Source of the DNA: Bisporella sp. PMI_857
Lineage: Eukaryota > Ascomycota > Leotiomycetes > Helotiales > Helotiaceae
Assembly (NCBI GenBank): GCA_021307315.1
Contig: JAJSPD010000115.1
Coordinates: forward strand, 1 to 64,000
Direction of reading: 5' to 3'
Length of the DNA stretch: 64,000 bases
Shown here: positions 59,547-64,000 of the stretch, piece after piece
How the letters are laid out: each line of letters starts with the position of its first letter
Position numbering within the stretch: position 1 is the first letter of the stretch
The notes under the pieces: model-generated
Seen by the model: only the letters and a program-made list of their open reading frames with translations
Databases searched by the model: none
Told to the model about the DNA's origin: nothing
Program-made: the position numbers and the translations under genes

Positions 59547-60508
59547 TCAGTCATTACCGGCATCAGAGGCGTCCTCATCCTCCCACTCGTCCTCTCCCTC
59601 TTCCGCATTTTCACTATCTTCCTCATCTTCACTATCGTCCTCATCTTCATCGTCAGTATCCCCAAATTCTGAAGCGATCGCTCGTCTCTCCTCCGCTAGA
59701 TCTCTCAATATATTAGCTTCTTGCAGTGTATCCTTAATTTCACCCGTCGAATCCGGATCCTTCTGTTTCTTCATTTTCTTAATTCTTAACCTTCTCGCAG
59801 CCTTTGCGCTTGACCTATGCGATTGCTCAAACCCATGCAAAATCTCATGCATCATTCTCTCCATATCTAATTGCCCAGCCTCCATCGCGCTCCGGAGATT
59901 CGAATGCCTGATTTTCTGACCTTCTACCCATTCGGTGATCAGCCTGGTCGACACTTGTACCTCCGAATAGAAGACTGTATACAGCTCTTTCCAGTCGAAG
60001 CTTAATTCCAATTTCTCATAATCGATCGATAATCCTGGAATGGGTCCGTCCGTAAGATCAGTACGGACCTGTATTCTGTGCGAGGTATACTCTAGATCCT
60101 CATCTGTTATGTATTTTTGCAGAGCATTCCTAATATAAGGCTTATGTGATTCCCTAGGCAGATATTCAGGCATGTAGAATGTCGCAATCTTCTTGTCCTC
60201 GGAAAGCTTTAATAATTTGAGCTCAACGTCTCGCTCAATCAAGGCCTCAATACCTTCGTCCCAAATGCCCCCTTTTAGCGCGTTAGCAAAGGAAGCATAG
60301 ATCGATAATTGCATATCATACCTAGCAGGAAGCGGATACATGTTCTTGGAAGTACAGACTCTTGGAAGATGGTTTCGACTACATTTTGGAATGTTTTAGA
60401 GACATGGCGCCAGGTCAGCCACATTTCTGGCAGATTCTGATCCGACTCATGGCTTTCTATGACTTTGAACCAGAGTTCTGGCGGTAAAAGAGGTATTTGA
60501 GCTGCCAT
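59547..60508 (-). CDS. F-box-like protein with acidic tail, 303 aa
   Basis: Modelled as exons 60508-60322 and 60271-59547, with a 50-nt intron that has GTATGA, GCTAAC and AG in the right phase; 304 codons. The N-terminus IPLLPPELWFKVIESHES, then LTWRHVSKTFQNVVETIF, has the LPPELW pattern of fungal F-box-like proteins. The middle is globular-looking (ATFYMPEYLPRES and KLELSFDWKELYTVFYSE). A basic stretch RLRIKKMKKQK precedes a C-terminal tail of about 40 residues, nearly all Asp, Glu and Ser. The intron itself, read in another frame, gives protein-like sequence (RYDMQLSIYASFANAL), so a frameshift instead of an intron cannot be excluded. Function unknown. Confidence 0.6.
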
Positions 60509-63005
60509 GATCGTTATTTGAAGAGCATTTGCATTCCGTTCTCTCGTACAACACCAGAAGTTATCGTGGTTCACAACGCGCTCCAAACACGTAGTCCTAA
60601 AATGGTTAGGTCTCAATGCTAAGCGAAGCCCCTGCCAAGACAGGTCTGTCAATATAGCTCCTATGTATAAAGTATATAAGGCTCCATGTTGGCAGACCAA
60701 AGGCTTGAAGGATGTTTTCCCAATGGAACTAGAAATGCGCTATAATGTAATGTATTTGAATATTTCAAGGTAAACTTGGATGGTTCTTACCGCTAATGAG
60801 GTGGTTCCTCCAGCTTGCGGGTACTACAATTACATTTGGCTTTACTCTTAACATAAGGCTCATCGCCATACCCATCAAGATATCTCAGGGGAACCTTGAA
60901 TATCCTTCCCTGCCAAATCTACCCTTATCTATAGATACCAACCCTCGAAATACGATGTTATGTCATAGCAATATCGTGGATAGTACGAGGAGATGTGATA
61001 TTTAGATTCGTTGAAGATGTTTATGTAGGGCCGGGGCTTAAGTTCAGTCGACCCGTTGAACCGTCGATGGATGATGGAGAATGCTTAGCCATATGACTGA
61101 CTTTGACTTCATTCCGAGCTTCTAGAGGTCCCACTGCTTAGGGCACAAGATCTTTATTTGAGAGTTTGTTGGGTCCTGGAAGTCTTTGGCCTGAACAATC
61201 TTTTACTTTGACGGAATACGCTGAGTACCTCAACAGGCGAACCCGGGGTCTGTAAGTCCAAATCCAGTATCTTCTCAACCACTTCAACCTTGGGAGCGAC
61301 TAGAAGAGAGATCAGACTTAAGTTATTTGGGGCTCAGTCGGATTACCCAACACTTGTATAGAATAGTTGAGGTCTCTAAAGGTAGATAATAACCAGACTT
61401 GAATGAAGAACCAGATGCCTCACCTGGCAGAATTCCTAAGAAGCGTCGTCTGATTGAGACCATGTCACCTGAAGCGTCTGATCCAGACCGAGGATAGAAC
61501 AAAAGAATTGAACACGCAGAATCTATCATTAGTGGCATGGCGTTTGTTGATGGAACCCATTGGGATTAAGGCCAGAATTACATCTTATACTTCTGAAATT
61601 AATCAACCGTCCTCGGTGATAAAGAACAGCATCTCCTGTTCAATTCGCCTTTTAAGCCTCACTTCACCTGAGGCACCTTTTACTTGGCCCTTATCATCCT
61701 ATCAGCTTTCCTTTTTTCCCTCTTCCCTTTTCCCTTATATCAATTTACTTAACCAAACGTCCAGCAACACGGCTGGCGGCTCAGTGGAATATACTCAGGT
61801 CAACGCCGTTGTTTAGGAGGAATGGCCATCAAAAATCCAGCATAAAAAATCCTTGAGCGACTAGGCTCTTCTTGACATCTCTACAGAGGTCGATAGTTTT
61901 TGCTCTTGCCCCCTCTCTGCCTTCTTCTTACTGGATGTGGAGATTGATTACTTCGCTTTTATTTTGGGGGAAGGGGGATGAGCATCTGGCTTTGATGCGC
62001 TTATCATTCTGTTGGCGGATGACGCGATTGTATTACATATTGTTTTTCTTCCATTGCATCTTGCTCGTCTCTGCCATGGCAACTCTATGCTGTGATGGTC
62101 GGATATACTTTTGTGCAGGCCTAAACAAACCTTATTCGCTACTGTAACACTCCACTTAAAATGCTTAGCATTGCTGCTATAAGTTAACCTCACTTTGTAC
62201 AGCCTTTGTCTCCAAAAAATCGTATCAACTGCCGGCAAGTACTAAAAGCAGCGACAAAAAGTATAACAGCTTCATTGGTTAGCCCCCGCTGTAGGGAATA
62301 TTTCTGAGTGGTGAATACGATTTTGTTTCGGCCTGTGCAAAAGGTAGACCACCTCACCCCAGAGATCGTTGGTGAAACTCAATTAAAGCATTAGACCTCA
62401 CTAATACCGGATATAAGTTCGCCTGTTTCCGAGACATGATCAGGAAGAGATCGACCAGAGTACCGGTTCTCATGGAACGGTCGAAAGCGATGATACACCA
62501 TAGTGCACGTTAAAGTTCAAGTCAAGTATTAAGGTTATATCCGTCACAATGCAATTGCAACTTCAACTTGCCTTGAATTAAAATTTAAGAGAAAAAATTG
62601 ATAAAATTACATCCTTCGAGTTGACTCCCACTCTAGATAAGTCACATTCTATCCCACTCCTGTCAAATGCATTCAATTGGTCATTTGCATCTAGATGGTA
62701 ATACAGCTCCAGAAAGGGTAAGCTCATCCAACTCGGCACACACTTCCGTGAACCCTTCTGGGAGGCCCGTAGCAAGCGGGGTTATTGGAGAGACCTCCGT
62801 GACATCTCTCTCTTTTTCTAATTAAGTATTTGTAAGCCAGAGAAAAGGCAGAGGCGATGACAGCGTAGCTGTTAATCGAGATGTAAAGCCTTCCTCGGAA
62901 CTGGATGAAACATCACACCCCTTTCGGCTTTCTTAGAACAAGTCAGCTCTAGGTCCTGTGTCAAGAAAAGATGCTAAACGCACATTTTGCTTCCAGTCCA
63001 GAAAT
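60509..63005. other. Intergenic, 2.5 kb, nothing recognised
   Basis: Divergent region between the F-box-like and MFS genes. Short ORFs at 60796, 61454 and 61872 (plus) and 61948 and 62578 (minus) have no motifs or splice partners. Confidence 0.45.
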
Positions 63006-64000
63006 ATGTCTGCCACAAATACCTCCACCGACTGCGAAATGGGCATGATCCATGATCCTCCCCAATTGGAAGCATCAAAAAAACGAGATGAAAACGATCC
63101 CAATATTGTTACTTGGGACTCTCCAGATGATCCAGAAAACCCACTGAACTGGCCATTCTGGCTTCGATGGACGCTTATTTCCACGGTCAGCGCCCTCAAC
63201 TTCATGACTGGCTTGTCCTCTTCTATGTTCGCCCCAAGTATCCCGATGTTGTTGGTGGACTTTAACTCCACGAATCCCATCCTTGGAACCTTGGTCGTGA
63301 CAATCTTTGTCCTTGGTCTTGCAACTGGCCCTCTAATATTCGCGCCTCTATCAGAGCTATATGGGCGGGCTCCAGTACAACACGTGGGCTCTATTGGGTA
63401 AGTCTGGCTCTTTGATGGCTTTTATCCGGGGATTGATGTACAGGTTTCTGTTCATTGTGTTAGCGATTGATATTCACAAAAGGCTTGGAGTTAAGTCTAA
63501 GTTAAGCACATGATATAGAAATGCTGAGTTTAGTCCTTATCATGATATATCATAACTTCTGATACTTTGAATGTGGCCATGTACATCTTTTGGCGTTTCT
63601 TGAGAATGGAATTGTTCCCACAACGCAGATAACCTTTTCCTACCATATAAAACGCTTAGTTAACAAATTTCAAGGTTCGTGATCTTCAGCATAGCATGTG
63701 CAGTCAGCCCAAGCCTCAGTACTCTAATTGGAATGCGACTTCTGTTGGGTATGTTCGCCTCCGTACCTCTTACCAACGGAGGTGGCATCATTGCCGACAC
63801 GGTGAAGCAAGAGGAAAGAGGTTTTGCTTTAGCCATATACACAATGGGTACTCTGCTTGGTCCAGTCGTAGGTCCTGTAGCGGGTGGCTTGCTTGCGGCT
63901 GAAAAGGGATGGCGATGGATTTTCTGGGTTATTACCATGGCTGTAAGCCTCCAAACAAAAGACGATGCTTCCGAAGTACTAAAGCATAACTTAGACTGGG
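63006..64000 (+). CDS. MFS transporter, DHA1 drug/polyamine type, 3' truncated
   Basis: Proton-coupled plasma-membrane exporter of small molecules. Exons 63006-63397 and 63675-63942, then an intron to an acceptor at 63993-63994 and 6 nt of a third exon before the window ends. The start ATG opens MSATNTSTDCEMGM; no ATG precedes it in frame. Seen: the cytosolic pre-TM1 signature WDSPDDPENPLNWPFW, TM1-2 with LNFMTGLSSSMFAPSIP, the loop motif APLSELYGRAPV, TM3-4, and TM5 with LLGPVVGPVAGGLLA, the conserved TM5 motif of DHA1 antiporters. The first intron is 277 nt, much longer than its neighbours'. Substrate unknown. Confidence 0.85.

Noticed and set aside
1..64000. Secondary-metabolite cluster or CRISPR array
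   Set aside because: No polyketide synthase, NRPS or terpene synthase is present, and the oxidoreductases are far apart; no regularly spaced direct repeats were seen.

Overview
The window reads as nuclear DNA of a filamentous ascomycete (Pezizomycotina). Genes are split by short introns, mostly 45-60 nt, with GT-AG ends and branch sites such as GCTAAC or CTGAC. The families present (fungal bZIP with DUF3425, Zn2Cys6 factor, DUF3659 repeats, 2EXR domain, fungal GH35) are typical of that group. Placement in Leotiomycetes is only a guess. Exon borders below were read by hand from splice signals and frame continuity; in every multi-exon model the phases close into one uninterrupted frame.

Left part (1-24.5 kb). 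A flavin monooxygenase, cut by the window edge, comes first. It is followed by a run of genes for repetitive or probably disordered proteins: a 1061-aa protein with nine DUF3659-type repeats (minus strand); divergent from it an 800-aa membrane-anchored Lys/Pro-rich and LEA-like protein; a DUF676-type lipase-like hydrolase; an 88-aa protein; a 224-aa conserved fungal protein; two small proteins ending in the same beta-strand-like module (KGDVTI); and a 106-aa Gly-rich LEA-like protein. One of the two KGDVTI genes carries two tandem copies of its last exon. Gene-poor stretches hold at least one decayed reading frame.

Middle (24.5-47 kb). After a 4.9 kb gene desert come a secreted GMC oxidoreductase with an altered catalytic-site motif, a PHAF1/UPF0183 autophagy-factor homologue, and divergently from it a kinesin-5 (BimC). 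Next are a 4.6 kb non-coding stretch with pyrimidine tracts, a bZIP/DUF3425 regulator, and a Zn2Cys6 regulator.

Right part (47-64 kb). A 2EXR-domain protein, a pyridoxal-reductase-like aldo/keto reductase, an 18-exon GH35 beta-galactosidase, an HSL-type alpha/beta hydrolase, an F-box-like acidic-tailed protein, and an MFS drug-type transporter that runs off the end.

No rRNA, tRNA, CRISPR array or intact transposon was seen. There is no convincing secondary-metabolite cluster: the enzymes are scattered among housekeeping genes.
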